A stretch of 64,000 bases of DNA from Paraburkholderia polaris (GCF_012927345.1 NZ_JABBGJ010000054.1:1-64000), one strand, 5' to 3'; positions 1-8,827 are shown, numbered from the stretch's first letter. Translations and numbers: made by a program. Notes: a model not told the origin generated them from the letters alone.

Positions 1-237
1 CGCTTCATTGCCGATCACCGGGTACCGTTCGACAACAACCAGGCCGAACGCGATATCCGCATGCCCAAGCTCAAACAGAAAATCTCAGGGTGTTTCCGTG
101 CGGTATCAGGCATGGAAGCGTTCTGCACGATCCGCTCCTACCTTGCCAGTCTGCGCAAACAGAACCGTTCGCTGATCGATGCGCTGGCTTTGGGCTTCGC
201 CGGATTCGTCGTTTCGCCGCTTCCGGCTGCTGAATAG
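1..237 (+). CDS. IS66-family transposase, C-terminal fragment (cut by window edge)
   Basis: The reading frame is open from base 1 and stops at 235-237. It gives about 78 residues, including FDNNQAERDIRMPKLKQKISG and a downstream IRSYLASLRKQN segment. The N-N-x-A-E-R-D-I-R-x-x-K-x-x-K-x-x-SG arrangement is the conserved end of the IS66 (TnpC-type) DDE transposase domain, where the Glu belongs to the catalytic triad. The start lies outside the window, so completeness cannot be judged. I see no clear terminal inverted repeat after the stop, so the right end of the element cannot be placed. Its family is fairly certain; whether it is active is unknown. Confidence 0.85.
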   Translation, partial: RFIADHRVPFDNNQAERDIRMPKLKQKISGCFRAVSGMEAFCTIRSYLASLRKQNRSLIDALALGFAGFVVSPLPAAE

Positions 238-246
238 TTACGCGGC

Positions 247-330
247 GGCAAAGAAAGTAAGTGCCTGCCCCGCACAGGGGCGAACGCTAATAGACCACTA
301 ACAAATCAAGAAAAGGCACCAAACCCAGAC
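247..330. repeat. candidate dispersed intergenic repeat next to the IS66 gene
   Basis: The gap between the transposase stop and queF carries a block running from ggcaaagaaagtaagtgcc to caagaaaaggcacc. It includes a small GCCCC-GCACA-GGGGC hairpin (267-281). From memory, closely similar blocks recur in Paraburkholderia intergenic regions. I cannot confirm this from one copy, and no second copy occurs in this window. No gene is apparent here. Confidence 0.3.
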
Positions 331-371
331 CTACAGACAAACAAAGCGCCGCACAGGCAAACCACCCATCC

Positions 372-1196
372 CTATTGCCGAGCCAGCCGCATATTGTCCG
401 GCATGGGCAGGTTGTAGTTGGTGCGGAACGGATTAATATCCAGCCCCCCGCGGCGCGTATAGCGCGCATAGACGGCAAGCTTAACCGGCTTACAAGCCTT
501 CATCACATCGATAAAAATCTTCTCGACACACTGCTCATGAAACCCGGTGTGATTCCGATAAGAAATGATGTACCTCAGCAGACCCGCATGATCGATCTGC
601 GGCCCGACGTAATGAATCTGCACGGTGCCCCAGTCAGGCTGCCCGGTCACCGGACAATTCGACTTCAGCAAGTTAGAGAACAAAGTCTCTTCAACCGGGG
701 CCTCGTCAAGCGCGGCCTTCAGCAATGAGGCATCCGGCTGATAAACATCAGTATCCAGATCGAGCCGATCCAGCGACAAGCCTTCAAATTCTTCCATCTG
801 CAGCTTGCCGAACTCGTACGGCGCCGTCAGATGAACAGAAACCGTCGCGCCACAAGAAGCGGAAACATCGCGCTTGATCGTGTCGCGCACAACCTCCATT
901 GACTCAAAAGCCGTCTGCGCAAAAGACCCAAGATAGAGCTTGAACGACTTCGACTCGACAATATTCGGCGAATCAGCCGGCACAAAGAAAGTCGCCACTG
1001 CGATCTGCGGCTTGCCGCGCGCATTCAGCCAGGAAAGCTCGTAAGCATTCCAGATGTCCGTGCCGAAAAACGGCAACTGCGCGCCAATCCCAATCGCCTC
1101 GCGCGCATTCTTCCGGGCAATCGGAAAGAGCAGGGAAGCGTCATATTGTTCGGTGTAAGTGGAAGCCTTACCCAGCGGTGATTGTTCGGGTGTCAT
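372..1196 (-). CDS. queF: NADPH-dependent 7-cyano-7-deazaguanine reductase QueF
   Basis: This enzyme reduces the nitrile of preQ0 to the amine of preQ1 in queuosine tRNA modification, in the cytoplasm. The 274-residue product is the long bimodular form (E. coli type, about 280 aa). Visible signatures are the NADPH-binding stretch ESKSFKLYLGSF and the catalytic Cys181 in SNCPVTGQPDWGT, followed by a FHEQCVEKIF segment. I chose the ATG at 1194-1196 (MTPEQSPLG); upstream codons in frame are antisense to the neighbour. That start overlaps the stop of the upstream nucleotidase gene by 4 nt (ATGA), so the two are probably translationally coupled. Confidence 0.95.
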   Translation of the reverse strand: MTPEQSPLGKASTYTEQYDASLLFPIARKNAREAIGIGAQLPFFGTDIWNAYELSWLNARGKPQIAVATFFVPADSPNIVESKSFKLYLGSFAQTAFESMEVVRDTIKRDVSASCGATVSVHLTAPYEFGKLQMEEFEGLSLDRLDLDTDVYQPDASLLKAALDEAPVEETLFSNLLKSNCPVTGQPDWGTVQIHYVGPQIDHAGLLRYIISYRNHTGFHEQCVEKIFIDVMKACKPVKLAVYARYTRRGGLDINPFRTNYNLPMPDNMRLARQ

Positions 1197-2095
1197 GATG
1201 CGTTCACGATGCCACTCAGCACGTGCCCCGTCGCCGTCACGACGCGGGCCGATTCGCAATGGCCAATTTGGTCGTCGAAGAAAAAGTCCGGCTCGAACTC
1301 GCGCAAAAACGCGCTCTTGTCGAGGCCGCCGAGGAACATCGCTTCGTCGATTTCGATGTTCCACGCCATCAATGTGCGGATCGCGCGCTCATGCGCCGGA
1401 GCTGAGCGCGCTGTCACCAATGCCGTACGAATATGCATCGGCGCGGCTTCATCCGCGAGTTTCTGCAGCCGGTGCAGCGCTTCGAGCAACGGCTTCAAAG
1501 GCCCATCCGCGAGCGGCAAATCCTTGTTGTGAATCTCATGGCCGACGAACGCTCGCAGGCCATCTTTCTGAAACACCCGCTCGGCTTCGTCGGAAAACAG
1601 CACAGCGTCGCCGTCGAAGGCAATCCGGATCTCGTCCGGATACGTACTCGCCATTTTCGCCGATTCTGGCAAGACGCGCGCGGCCGGAAATCCGGCGGCC
1701 AATGCGTCGCGCACATCGTCCTGGTTCGCGGACAAAAACAGCGAGGCGTTCAACGGCTTCAGATAACCGAATGGCGCGCGTCCACGCGTGAACACACCAC
1801 GCTCGATCGCCAGCCCATACTCCCTGCACGAATGAAATGCGCGCAGTCCGCTGATCGGATCGCTGCGCGACAGGATCACCACTTCGACGCGATGGCCGCC
1901 TGCATTCAACGCCAGCAGCTTGCGGATCAGCGGAAACGCCACGCCCGGTTTGGCGGGCACCGCCAGCCGCTCGCGCTGCAACGCTTCATACGCCCGCAGG
2001 TTGCCTTTCTCGTACACGCAGTTCTCTTCCTCGAAGTCGAACAGCGCGCGCGACGAGATTGCCACCACCAGTTTGTCGACGAGCGAAAGAGCCAT
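1193..2095 (-). CDS. 5'-nucleotidase, cytosolic cN-I-like (PF06189 type)
   Basis: The 300-residue protein matches the bacterial relatives of cytosolic 5'-nucleotidase I, HAD-like enzymes that dephosphorylate nucleoside monophosphates. The family-specific HAD motif is visible as RIAFDGDAVLFSDEAERVF (about residues 155-173), with a C-terminal acidic FFFDDQIGHCES loop that fits the metal-binding end of the fold. An N-terminal segment reads VVAISSRALFDFEEEN. There is no signal peptide. It overlaps queF by 4 nt and lies 23 nt downstream of ilvA on the same strand, so ilvA, this gene and queF could be co-transcribed. The substrate is not predictable from sequence. Confidence 0.85.
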   Translation of the reverse strand: MALSLVDKLVVAISSRALFDFEEENCVYEKGNLRAYEALQRERLAVPAKPGVAFPLIRKLLALNAGGHRVEVVILSRSDPISGLRAFHSCREYGLAIERGVFTRGRAPFGYLKPLNASLFLSANQDDVRDALAAGFPAARVLPESAKMASTYPDEIRIAFDGDAVLFSDEAERVFQKDGLRAFVGHEIHNKDLPLADGPLKPLLEALHRLQKLADEAAPMHIRTALVTARSAPAHERAIRTLMAWNIEIDEAMFLGGLDKSAFLREFEPDFFFDDQIGHCESARVVTATGHVLSGIVNAS

Positions 2096-2118
2096 CTGCG
2101 CGTTTCAGTCCAAAAAAA

Positions 2119-3642
2119 TCAAGCGAGGAACAAGCGGTACACGGGGTTTTTCGTCTCTTCCCAGTACGGATAGCCGAGCGTCGTCAGAAAGCGTTCGAAC
2201 TCGCTGTTCTCGCTCTCCGGCACCTGGATGCCGACCAGGATCGAACTGTAGTCCGCGCCCTGGTTGCGGTAGTGGAACAGGCTGATATTCCAGTTCGGCG
2301 CCATCGACGACAGGAACTTCATCAACGCGCCCGGCCGCTCGGGAAACTCGAAGCGGAACAGGCGTTCGTCATGCGCCAAAGGCGAACGGCCGCCGACCAT
2401 GTAGCGGATGTGCTGCTTCGACAGTTCATCGAAGGTCAGATCGACGGTGGCAAAGCCGTGTGCTTCAAATGCACCGGCGATCTGCGCCGATTCGCTGCGA
2501 TTGCGGATCTGCACGCCGACAAAGATATGGGCTGAATTCGCGTCCGCAATTCGGTAGTTGAACTCGGTGACGCTGCGCGTGCCCACCAGTTCGCAGAAAC
2601 GGCGGAAACTGCCGCGCTCTTCAGGGATCGTCACGGCGAACACGGCTTCGCGCGCTTCACCGACTTCAGCACGCTCGGCCACGAAACGCATGCGGTCGAA
2701 ATTCATGTTCGCGCCGGACGTGATCGCAATCAGCGTCTGGTTCTCGAGACCTTCGCGCTCGGCATATTGCTTGGCCCCAGCCACGGCCAGCGCGCCAGCT
2801 GGTTCAAGAACGCTGCGGGTGTCCTGGAACACGTCCTTGATCGCCGCGCACAGCGCGTCGGTGTTCACGAGCAGCACGTCGTCGAGATATTCGCTGCACA
2901 GGCGGAAGGTTTCCTCGCCCACCAGCTTTACCGCGGTGCCGTCCGAGAACAGCCCGACTTCGTTCAGCGTGACGCGTTCACCTGCTTTCAGCGACGCGGC
3001 CATCGCGCACGAGTCATCGGTCTGTACGCCGATCACCTTGATTTCCGGACGCACCGATTTCACGTACGCAGCCACGCCTGCCGCCAGGCCCCCGCCGCCG
3101 ATCGGCACGAAGATCGCGTGAATCGGGCCTTGATGCTGGCTGAGAATCTCCATCGCGACCGTGCCCTGGCCGGCGATCACGTACGGATCGTCGAACGGAT
3201 GGACGAAAGTCAGGCCGCGCTCTTCCTGCAGTTTCACTGCATGTCCGTACGCATCGCTATAGGACTCGCCGAACTGTACGACTTCGACCGTCGCCCCGCC
3301 ATGCGCGCGCACCGCATCGACCTTCACCTGCGGCGTTGTCACCGGCACAACGATGATCGCCTTCACGCCCATGCGGGCCGCCGACAGCGCCACGCCCTGC
3401 GCATGATTGCCCGCCGACGCGGTAATCACGCCCCGCTCCAGCGCGTCCGCCGGAATGTGCGCCATCTTGTTGTACGCGCCGCGCACCTTGAACGAGAACA
3501 CCGGCTGGTTGTCCTCGCGCTTCAGATAGACCGGATTGGAGAGCCGTGCCGACAGATTCGGCGCGCGTTCGAGTTCGGTCTCGCGGGCCACGTCGTAGAC
3601 GCGCGCGGTCAGGGTTTTCTTCAGGTAGTCGTGGGAAGCCAT
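2119..3642 (-). CDS. ilvA: threonine ammonia-lyase (biosynthetic threonine dehydratase)
   Basis: This PLP enzyme converts L-threonine to 2-oxobutanoate, the committed step of isoleucine synthesis. The 507-residue length is that of the biosynthetic form. The PLP lysine is Lys52 in SFKVRGAYNKM, the phosphate-binding loop is the GGGGLAAG stretch near residue 190, and two ACT-like regulatory repeats occupy roughly residues 330-505 (VTIPEERGSFRRFCEL... and FEFPERPGALMKFLS...). The two repeats imply isoleucine/valine feedback control, as known for the family. The start MASHDYLKK is followed upstream by a 515-bp divergent intergenic region, so the promoter should lie there. Confidence 0.95.
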   Translation of the reverse strand: MASHDYLKKTLTARVYDVARETELERAPNLSARLSNPVYLKREDNQPVFSFKVRGAYNKMAHIPADALERGVITASAGNHAQGVALSAARMGVKAIIVVPVTTPQVKVDAVRAHGGATVEVVQFGESYSDAYGHAVKLQEERGLTFVHPFDDPYVIAGQGTVAMEILSQHQGPIHAIFVPIGGGGLAAGVAAYVKSVRPEIKVIGVQTDDSCAMAASLKAGERVTLNEVGLFSDGTAVKLVGEETFRLCSEYLDDVLLVNTDALCAAIKDVFQDTRSVLEPAGALAVAGAKQYAEREGLENQTLIAITSGANMNFDRMRFVAERAEVGEAREAVFAVTIPEERGSFRRFCELVGTRSVTEFNYRIADANSAHIFVGVQIRNRSESAQIAGAFEAHGFATVDLTFDELSKQHIRYMVGGRSPLAHDERLFRFEFPERPGALMKFLSSMAPNWNISLFHYRNQGADYSSILVGIQVPESENSEFERFLTTLGYPYWEETKNPVYRLFLA

Positions 3643-3721
3643 GCGGGTGGCGCGGAGCGCTTTGTGAGACGGGAAAGGGTCAATGATAGCGCCAACGGTG
3701 TGCGCTCTGGCCTTCAGCGAA

Positions 3722-3742
3722 CCCTCGGCGTACGCCCGAGGG
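3722..3742. promoter_or_regulatory. stem-loop in the ilvA upstream region
   Basis: CCCTCGG (3722-3728) and CCGAGGG (3736-3742) form a 7-bp inverted repeat around CGTACGC. It lies 80 bp upstream of the ilvA start in the divergent spacer. No T-run follows, so it is more likely a protein site or a leader structure than a terminator. The assignment is tentative. Confidence 0.3.
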
Positions 3743-3761
3743 ATGTCGGAAAAGGACCGCC

Positions 3762-3775
3762 CGACCGTTCGGTCG
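3762..3775. promoter_or_regulatory. 14-bp palindrome, possible operator
   Basis: CGACCG-TT-CGGTCG is a perfect inverted repeat in the ilvA/FAD-oxidoreductase spacer. Its form resembles TetR-type operators, but no regulator gene is adjacent, so the cognate protein is unknown. Confidence 0.3.
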
Positions 3776-3882
3776 AAGAATTATTCGTATGCGCTGGTGG
3801 GCGCTGTTCAACCCAAAAACGCCCGAAGTCCCGCCACAACTCCCATTTCAGGCGTCAACGCGCGGCTGGATCATGGGGTAGA

Positions 3883-3897
3883 ATTCCATTTTGGAAT
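3883..3897. promoter_or_regulatory. ATTCCA-TTT-TGGAAT inverted repeat, candidate operator for the FAD oxidoreductase gene
   Basis: This perfect 6+6 inverted repeat with a 3-bp spacer lies about 260 bp upstream of the start at 4158. The rest of the 515-bp spacer (3643-4157) shows no convincing gene. The size and symmetry fit a dimeric repressor or activator site, IclR- or GntR-like in general form. The family assignment is a guess. Confidence 0.35.
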
Positions 3898-4157
3898 AAG
3901 GATCGGAAGATGCACTGGCAGCCTCGGATCGCCCATTTGATGCCCGTCCCGCGTGAGTCTTGCCCCGCGGCGGAGCGTCACGTCCGCCAAGCACGATCGT
4001 GTAGCTGTCTCTGAGCGCCGTGAAGCGACCGATGTGGGTAGGCCGTCGGTTGCGCTTCGCTCCCCAAGAAGATTTCCAGCATTGCGCTCCACGCGCATCG
4101 TCCGCCGGCGCCTCACAGAGATGAGCGCGCCCGGTTGACCCACCGAGTCGTCCGAAC

Positions 4158-7100
4158 ATGAACGCACCTCAAGTTTTCGATCCGCACGGGGCCGCCATTG
4201 CGGTGGCCGCCGATCCCGAAGCGCGTTTGCGCGAAATTCCCTATAACTACACGTCGTTTTCCGACCGCGAAATCGTCATCCGTCTGCTCGGCGACGAAGC
4301 CTGGGCGGCTTTGGCCGAACTGCGCGCGGAACGCCGCACCGGCCGCTCGGCGCGGATGCTGTATGAAGTGCTCGGCGACATCTGGGTCGTGCGCCGCAAT
4401 CCTTACCTGCAAGACGACCTGCTCGACAATCCGAAACGCCGCGCGCTGCTGATCGAGGCGCTGCACCATCGGCTGACCGAGATCGAAAAGCGCCGTCGCG
4501 CCGATCTGGTCGAGCACGGCGATGAAGCGGGCATCGATCGGGCCGCTCGCGTTGAAACGCTGGTTGCGGCTGCACGCCGCGCCGTCGACGATTTCGAGAG
4601 CGAATTCCAGAAGACCTTCGATCTGCGCCGTCGCGCGAACAAGGTACTGGGCAAGGTCACCGAAAAAGACAACATCAAGTTCGACGGCCTGTCCCGCGTC
4701 TCGCACGTGACCGACGCGACCGACTGGCGTGTCGAGTATCCGTTTGTCGTGCTGACGCCGGATACCGAGGCCGAGATCGCCGGCATGATCAAGGCGTGTT
4801 TCGAGCTCGGTCTGACCGTGATTCCGCGCGGAGGCGGCACGGGCTACACAGGCGGCGCGGTGCCGCTTACGCCGTTCTCGGCCGTCATCAACACTGAGAA
4901 GCTCGAACAACTGGGCGCGGTCGAAATGACCGAACTGCCGGGCGTCGATCGCAAGGTGGCGACGATTTTCTCCGGTGCAGGCGTGGTCACGCGCCGCGTG
5001 ACCGAAGCGGCCGAGCAGGCCGGCTTCGTGTTCGCCGTCGATCCGACTTCTTTGGATGCATCCTGCGTCGGTGGCAACGTCGCGATGAACGCGGGCGGAA
5101 AGAAAGCGGTGTTGTGGGGCACGGCGCTCGACAACCTCGCCTGGTGGCGCATGGTCGACCCGGAAGGGAACTGGCTCGAAGTCACACGCCTCGACCACAA
5201 CATGGGCAAGATCCACGACATCGAAGTCGCGCGTTTCGAGCTGAAGTGGTTCGACGGCAGCCACGCGCCGGGCGAAAAGCTGCTGCGCACGGAAGCGCTC
5301 AACATCAAGGGCCGCGTGTTCCGTAAGGAAGGTCTTGGCAAGGACGTGACCGACAAATTCCTGGCCGGTCTGCCGGGCGTGCAGAAAGAAGGCTGCGACG
5401 GGCTGATCACGTCGGCGCGCTGGGTGCTGCACAAGATGCCGGCGCATACGCGCACGGTCTGCCTCGAATTCTTCGGTCAAGCCCGTGAAGCGATTCCGAG
5501 CATCGTCGAGATCAAAGACTATCTGTTCGAAACGTCGAAGCAGGGCGGCGCAATTCTCGCCGGCCTCGAGCATCTGGACGAACGTTATCTGCGCGCGGTC
5601 GGCTATGCGACCAAGAGCAAGCGCAACGCGTTTCCGAAGATGGTGCTGATCGGCGACATCGTCGGCAACGACGCGGACGCGGTCGCGCACGCCACCTCGG
5701 AAGTCGTGCGCATGGCCAACGGCAAGAGCGGCGAAGGTTTCGTCGCGGTCAACGCCGAGGCGCGCAAGCGTTTCTGGCTCGACCGCAGCCGCACCGCCGC
5801 GATCGCCAAGCACACCAACGCGTTCAAGATCAACGAAGACGTGGTGATTCCGCTCGACCGGATGGGTGAGTACACCGACGGCATCGAGCGCATCAATATC
5901 GAGTTGTCGATCAAGAACAAGCTGCAGTTGGTCGACGCGCTCGAAGCGTTCTTCAAGGGCGGCAAGCTGCCGCTCGGCAAGAGCGACGACGCCAACGAAA
6001 TCCCGAGCGCAGAGTTGCTCGAAGATCGCGTGCAACAGGCGCTCGATCTGCTGACGAAAGTGCGCACGCGCTGGGAATTCCTGCGCGACAAGCTCGATCT
6101 GTCCTTGCGTGAAGCGCAGCACTATCTGGTCGGCCTCGGTTACGAAGGGCTGGCGGAGAAGTTCGCCGATCGCGCGGACGCGCAGCCGGATGCGACCGTG
6201 TTCCATATCACGCAAGACCGCACGGTGCGCGTGTCGTGGAAGGCGGAGATCCGGGCTGAATTGCGTCAGATCTTCAACGGCGGCGAATTCAAGCCGATCC
6301 TTGAAGAAGCCCAGGCGATCCACAAGAAGGTACTGCGTGGCCGCGTGTTCGTCGCGCTGCACATGCACGCGGGCGACGGCAACGTCCACACGAACCTGCC
6401 GGTCAACTCTGACAACTACGAGATGCTGCAGGACGCCCACACGGCGGTCGCGCGCATCATGAAGCTGGCGCGTTCGCTCGACGGCGTGATCTCCGGCGAG
6501 CACGGCATCGGTATTACCAAGCTCGAGTTCCTGACCGACGAGGAAATCGGCGAATTCCGCGCCTACAAGCAGCGCGTCGATCCGCATGGCCGCTTCAATG
6601 CGGGCAAGCTGCTCGAAGGCGCTGATCTGCGCAACGCCTACACGCCGAGCTTCGGCCTGATGGGCTACGAATCGCTGATCATGCAGCAGTCCGACATCGG
6701 CGCGATTTCCGAGTCGATCAAGGACTGTTTGCGTTGTGGTAAGTGCAAGCCGGTGTGCGCGACTCACGTGCCGCGCGCGAACCTGCTGTACAGCCCGCGC
6801 AACAAGATTCTCGCCACTTCCTTGCTGGTCGAGGCGTTCCTGTACGAAGAGCAGACCCGCCGCGGCGTGTCGATCAAGCATTGGGATGAGTTCAACGATG
6901 TGGCCGATCACTGCACCGTCTGTCACAAATGCGTGACGCCGTGCCCGGTGAAGATCGACTTCGGCGACGTGACGATGAACATGCGCAACCTGCTGCGCAA
7001 GATGGGCAAGAAGAAGTTCAATCCGGGCAACGCGGCCGGCATGTTCTTCCTCAACGCTACCAACCCGCAGACCATCAACCTCGCGCGCACGGCGATGATG

Positions 7101-8252
7101 GGCATCGGCTACAAGGCGCAGCGCCTCGGCAACGACGTGCTGAAGAAGTTCGCGAAGAAGCAGACGGCGCACCCGCCGGCTACGGTCGGCAAGCCGCCGG
7201 TCACGCAGCAGGTGATCCACTTCATGAACAAGAAGATGCCGGGCAATCTGCCGAAGAAAACCGCGCGCGCGTTGCTCGATATCGAAGACAACAAGATCGT
7301 CCCGATCATCCGCAATCCGAAGACGACCAACGCCGATACGGAGGCCGTGTTCTACTTCCCGGGCTGCGGCTCCGAGCGGCTGTTCTCGCAAGTGGGTCTG
7401 GCGACGCAAGCCATGCTGTGGGAAGCGGGCGTACAAACCGTGCTGCCGCCGGGCTACCTGTGTTGCGGTTACCCGCAGCGCGGCTCGGGCCAGTTCGACA
7501 AGGCTGAGCAGATCGTCACGGATAACCGCGTGCTGTTCCACCGCGTCGCGAATACGCTGAACTATCTCGACATCAAGACGGTGGTGGTGTCGTGCGGTAC
7601 GTGTTACGACCAGCTCGCCGGGTACGAATTCGAAAAGATCTTCCCGGGCTGCCGGATCATCGACATTCACGAGTTTCTGCTCGAGAAGGGCATCAAGCTC
7701 GAAGGCGTCAACGGCGTGCGCTACATGTATCACGACCCGTGTCACTCGCCGATCAAGACGATGGACCCGGTCAAGCTCGTCAATGAACTGATGGGGTCGG
7801 AGAAGGACGGCTACAAGATCGAGAAGAACGATCGCTGCTGTGGCGAATCCGGCACACTCGCGGTGACGCGCCCGGATATTTCGACGCAAGTTCGCTTCCG
7901 CAAGGAGGAGGAAATGCGCAAGGGTGCGGCCAAGTTGCGCGGCATTCCGTTGGTGGGCGAAGCGGGCGCGAACGCGATCAATACGGCTAACGCGTCGGCC
8001 GGCGCGGCGGGCGCGCCGAACGGCTCCGTGCTCAAGGCGGGCGACGGCCCGCAGCCAAATGGCGCCACCGACGTGAAGATCCTGACGAGCTGCCCATCCT
8101 GCCTGCAAGGGCTGTCGCGCTATAACGACGACGCGGGCACCGAGGCGGACTACATCGTCGTCGAGATGGCACGTCACGTGCTGGGCGAAGACTGGATGGC
8201 GGATTACGTCCAGCGGGCGAACAATGGCGGAATCGAGCGCGTGCTGGTTTAA
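4158..8252 (+). CDS. very large FAD-linked oxidase / Fe-S / CCG-domain oxidoreductase (DUF3683 type)
   Basis: This 1364-residue multidomain protein probably oxidises a D-2-hydroxy acid and passes electrons to the respiratory chain. Domains in order are: an N-terminal DUF3683-like region (about 1-190); an FAD-binding PCMH domain with PRGGGTGYTGG (about 222-232); an FAD-oxidase C-terminal domain with HMHAGDGNVHTN (about 735) and SGEHGIGITK; two Cys-rich 4Fe-4S motifs, CLRCGKCKPVC (about 857) and CTVCHKCVTPCP (about 919); and two CCG cysteine-rich modules (PGCGSERLF...CCGYPQ, and SCGTC...HDPCHSP...CCGESG, about 1067-1235). The same modules are separate GlcD/GlcE/GlcF or Dld2 proteins elsewhere. 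The substrate cannot be read from sequence; lactate, glycolate and 2-hydroxyglutarate are candidates. There are no membrane segments. Confidence 0.85.
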   Translation: MNAPQVFDPHGAAIAVAADPEARLREIPYNYTSFSDREIVIRLLGDEAWAALAELRAERRTGRSARMLYEVLGDIWVVRRNPYLQDDLLDNPKRRALLIEALHHRLTEIEKRRRADLVEHGDEAGIDRAARVETLVAAARRAVDDFESEFQKTFDLRRRANKVLGKVTEKDNIKFDGLSRVSHVTDATDWRVEYPFVVLTPDTEAEIAGMIKACFELGLTVIPRGGGTGYTGGAVPLTPFSAVINTEKLEQLGAVEMTELPGVDRKVATIFSGAGVVTRRVTEAAEQAGFVFAVDPTSLDASCVGGNVAMNAGGKKAVLWGTALDNLAWWRMVDPEGNWLEVTRLDHNMGKIHDIEVARFELKWFDGSHAPGEKLLRTEALNIKGRVFRKEGLGKDVTDKFLAGLPGVQKEGCDGLITSARWVLHKMPAHTRTVCLEFFGQAREAIPSIVEIKDYLFETSKQGGAILAGLEHLDERYLRAVGYATKSKRNAFPKMVLIGDIVGNDADAVAHATSEVVRMANGKSGEGFVAVNAEARKRFWLDRSRTAAIAKHTNAFKINEDVVIPLDRMGEYTDGIERINIELSIKNKLQLVDALEAFFKGGKLPLGKSDDANEIPSAELLEDRVQQALDLLTKVRTRWEFLRDKLDLSLREAQHYLVGLGYEGLAEKFADRADAQPDATVFHITQDRTVRVSWKAEIRAELRQIFNGGEFKPILEEAQAIHKKVLRGRVFVALHMHAGDGNVHTNLPVNSDNYEMLQDAHTAVARIMKLARSLDGVISGEHGIGITKLEFLTDEEIGEFRAYKQRVDPHGRFNAGKLLEGADLRNAYTPSFGLMGYESLIMQQSDIGAISESIKDCLRCGKCKPVCATHVPRANLLYSPRNKILATSLLVEAFLYEEQTRRGVSIKHWDEFNDVADHCTVCHKCVTPCPVKIDFGDVTMNMRNLLRKMGKKKFNPGNAAGMFFLNATNPQTINLARTAMMGIGYKAQRLGNDVLKKFAKKQTAHPPATVGKPPVTQQVIHFMNKKMPGNLPKKTARALLDIEDNKIVPIIRNPKTTNADTEAVFYFPGCGSERLFSQVGLATQAMLWEAGVQTVLPPGYLCCGYPQRGSGQFDKAEQIVTDNRVLFHRVANTLNYLDIKTVVVSCGTCYDQLAGYEFEKIFPGCRIIDIHEFLLEKGIKLEGVNGVRYMYHDPCHSPIKTMDPVKLVNELMGSEKDGYKIEKNDRCCGESGTLAVTRPDISTQVRFRKEEEMRKGAAKLRGIPLVGEAGANAINTANASAGAAGAPNGSVLKAGDGPQPNGATDVKILTSCPSCLQGLSRYNDDAGTEADYIVVEMARHVLGEDWMADYVQRANNGGIERVLV

Positions 8253-8286
8253 TGGCACGACTGACGATTTTTGCCTGAGGACGACG

Positions 8287-8715
8287 ATGGACTGCGTTTT
8301 TTGCCGTGAAGATGGCGGCGATGTGCTGTGGCAGGACGACACCTTGCGTGTCGTCCTCGCCGACGAACACGATTACCCGGGCTTTTGTCGGGTGATCTGG
8401 AACAAGCATGTCGCCGAGTTTTCCGATCTCGCCGGAACCGACCGCGATCGCGTGATGCGGGCCGTGTACGCGGTCGAGCGTGCGATCCGACGCATTCTTC
8501 AGCCGGTGAAGGTCAACCTGGCGAGCCTCGGCAACCAGGTCCCGCACGTGCATTGGCATGTGATTCCGCGTTTTTCGAACGACGCTCACTTCCCGCTGCC
8601 GATCTGGGCGCCGCGCCAACGCACGGTGTCCGAGGCCATGCTGTCGTCGCGCCGCGCGCAAGCTACCCTGCTGCGCGAAGCGGTCCGACAGGAAATCGAA
8701 CAGGCGCTTGGCTGA
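8287..8715 (+). CDS. HIT family protein
   Basis: The 142-residue protein begins MDCVFCRED, giving the CxxC often seen at the start of bacterial HIT proteins. It carries the histidine triad HVHWHVIPR (about residues 95-103), the active-site motif of nucleotide hydrolases and transferases in this superfamily. The ATG at 8287 has a GAGG Shine-Dalgarno at 8277-8280, which decides against the longer upstream frame. It starts 34 bp after the large oxidoreductase gene and is probably in the same operon. The physiological substrate is unknown. Confidence 0.9.
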   Translation: MDCVFCREDGGDVLWQDDTLRVVLADEHDYPGFCRVIWNKHVAEFSDLAGTDRDRVMRAVYAVERAIRRILQPVKVNLASLGNQVPHVHWHVIPRFSNDAHFPLPIWAPRQRTVSEAMLSSRRAQATLLREAVRQEIEQALG

Positions 8716-8742
8716 GCACCCCCAAACCTGTCGCTTCGCACC

Positions 8743-8775
8743 AAGTCCCCGAGGGGGCAATCCCCGGGGGGACTT
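8743..8775 (+). other. nested G/C-rich stem-loop between the HIT and DUF971 genes
   Basis: AAGTCCCC (8743-8750) pairs with GGGGACTT (8768-8775), and inside it GGGG (8754-8757) pairs with CCCC (8762-8765) around CAAT. No U-run follows directly. It may be an mRNA processing or attenuation structure, or a dispersed repeat. The role is inferred only from pairing. Confidence 0.5.
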
Positions 8776-8827
8776 CCTGCGGGGCGGAAAACTTGGGGCG
8801 GCCGGGCGTTTTCTTTATGAGGTCAAC

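Noticed and set aside
3848..4159. 103-codon minus-strand frame in the ilvA/FAD-oxidoreductase spacer ending in SKMEFYPMIQPRVDA
   Set aside because: No recognisable domain, no clear RBS, and it overlaps the operator-like repeats; the sequence reads as an accidental open frame in GC-rich DNA.
4113..8342. 1409-codon minus-strand frame opposite the large oxidoreductase
   Set aside because: Composition is Arg/His/Ala/Val-biased with no domain, which is the usual antisense shadow of a high-GC gene; the plus strand has clear cofactor motifs.
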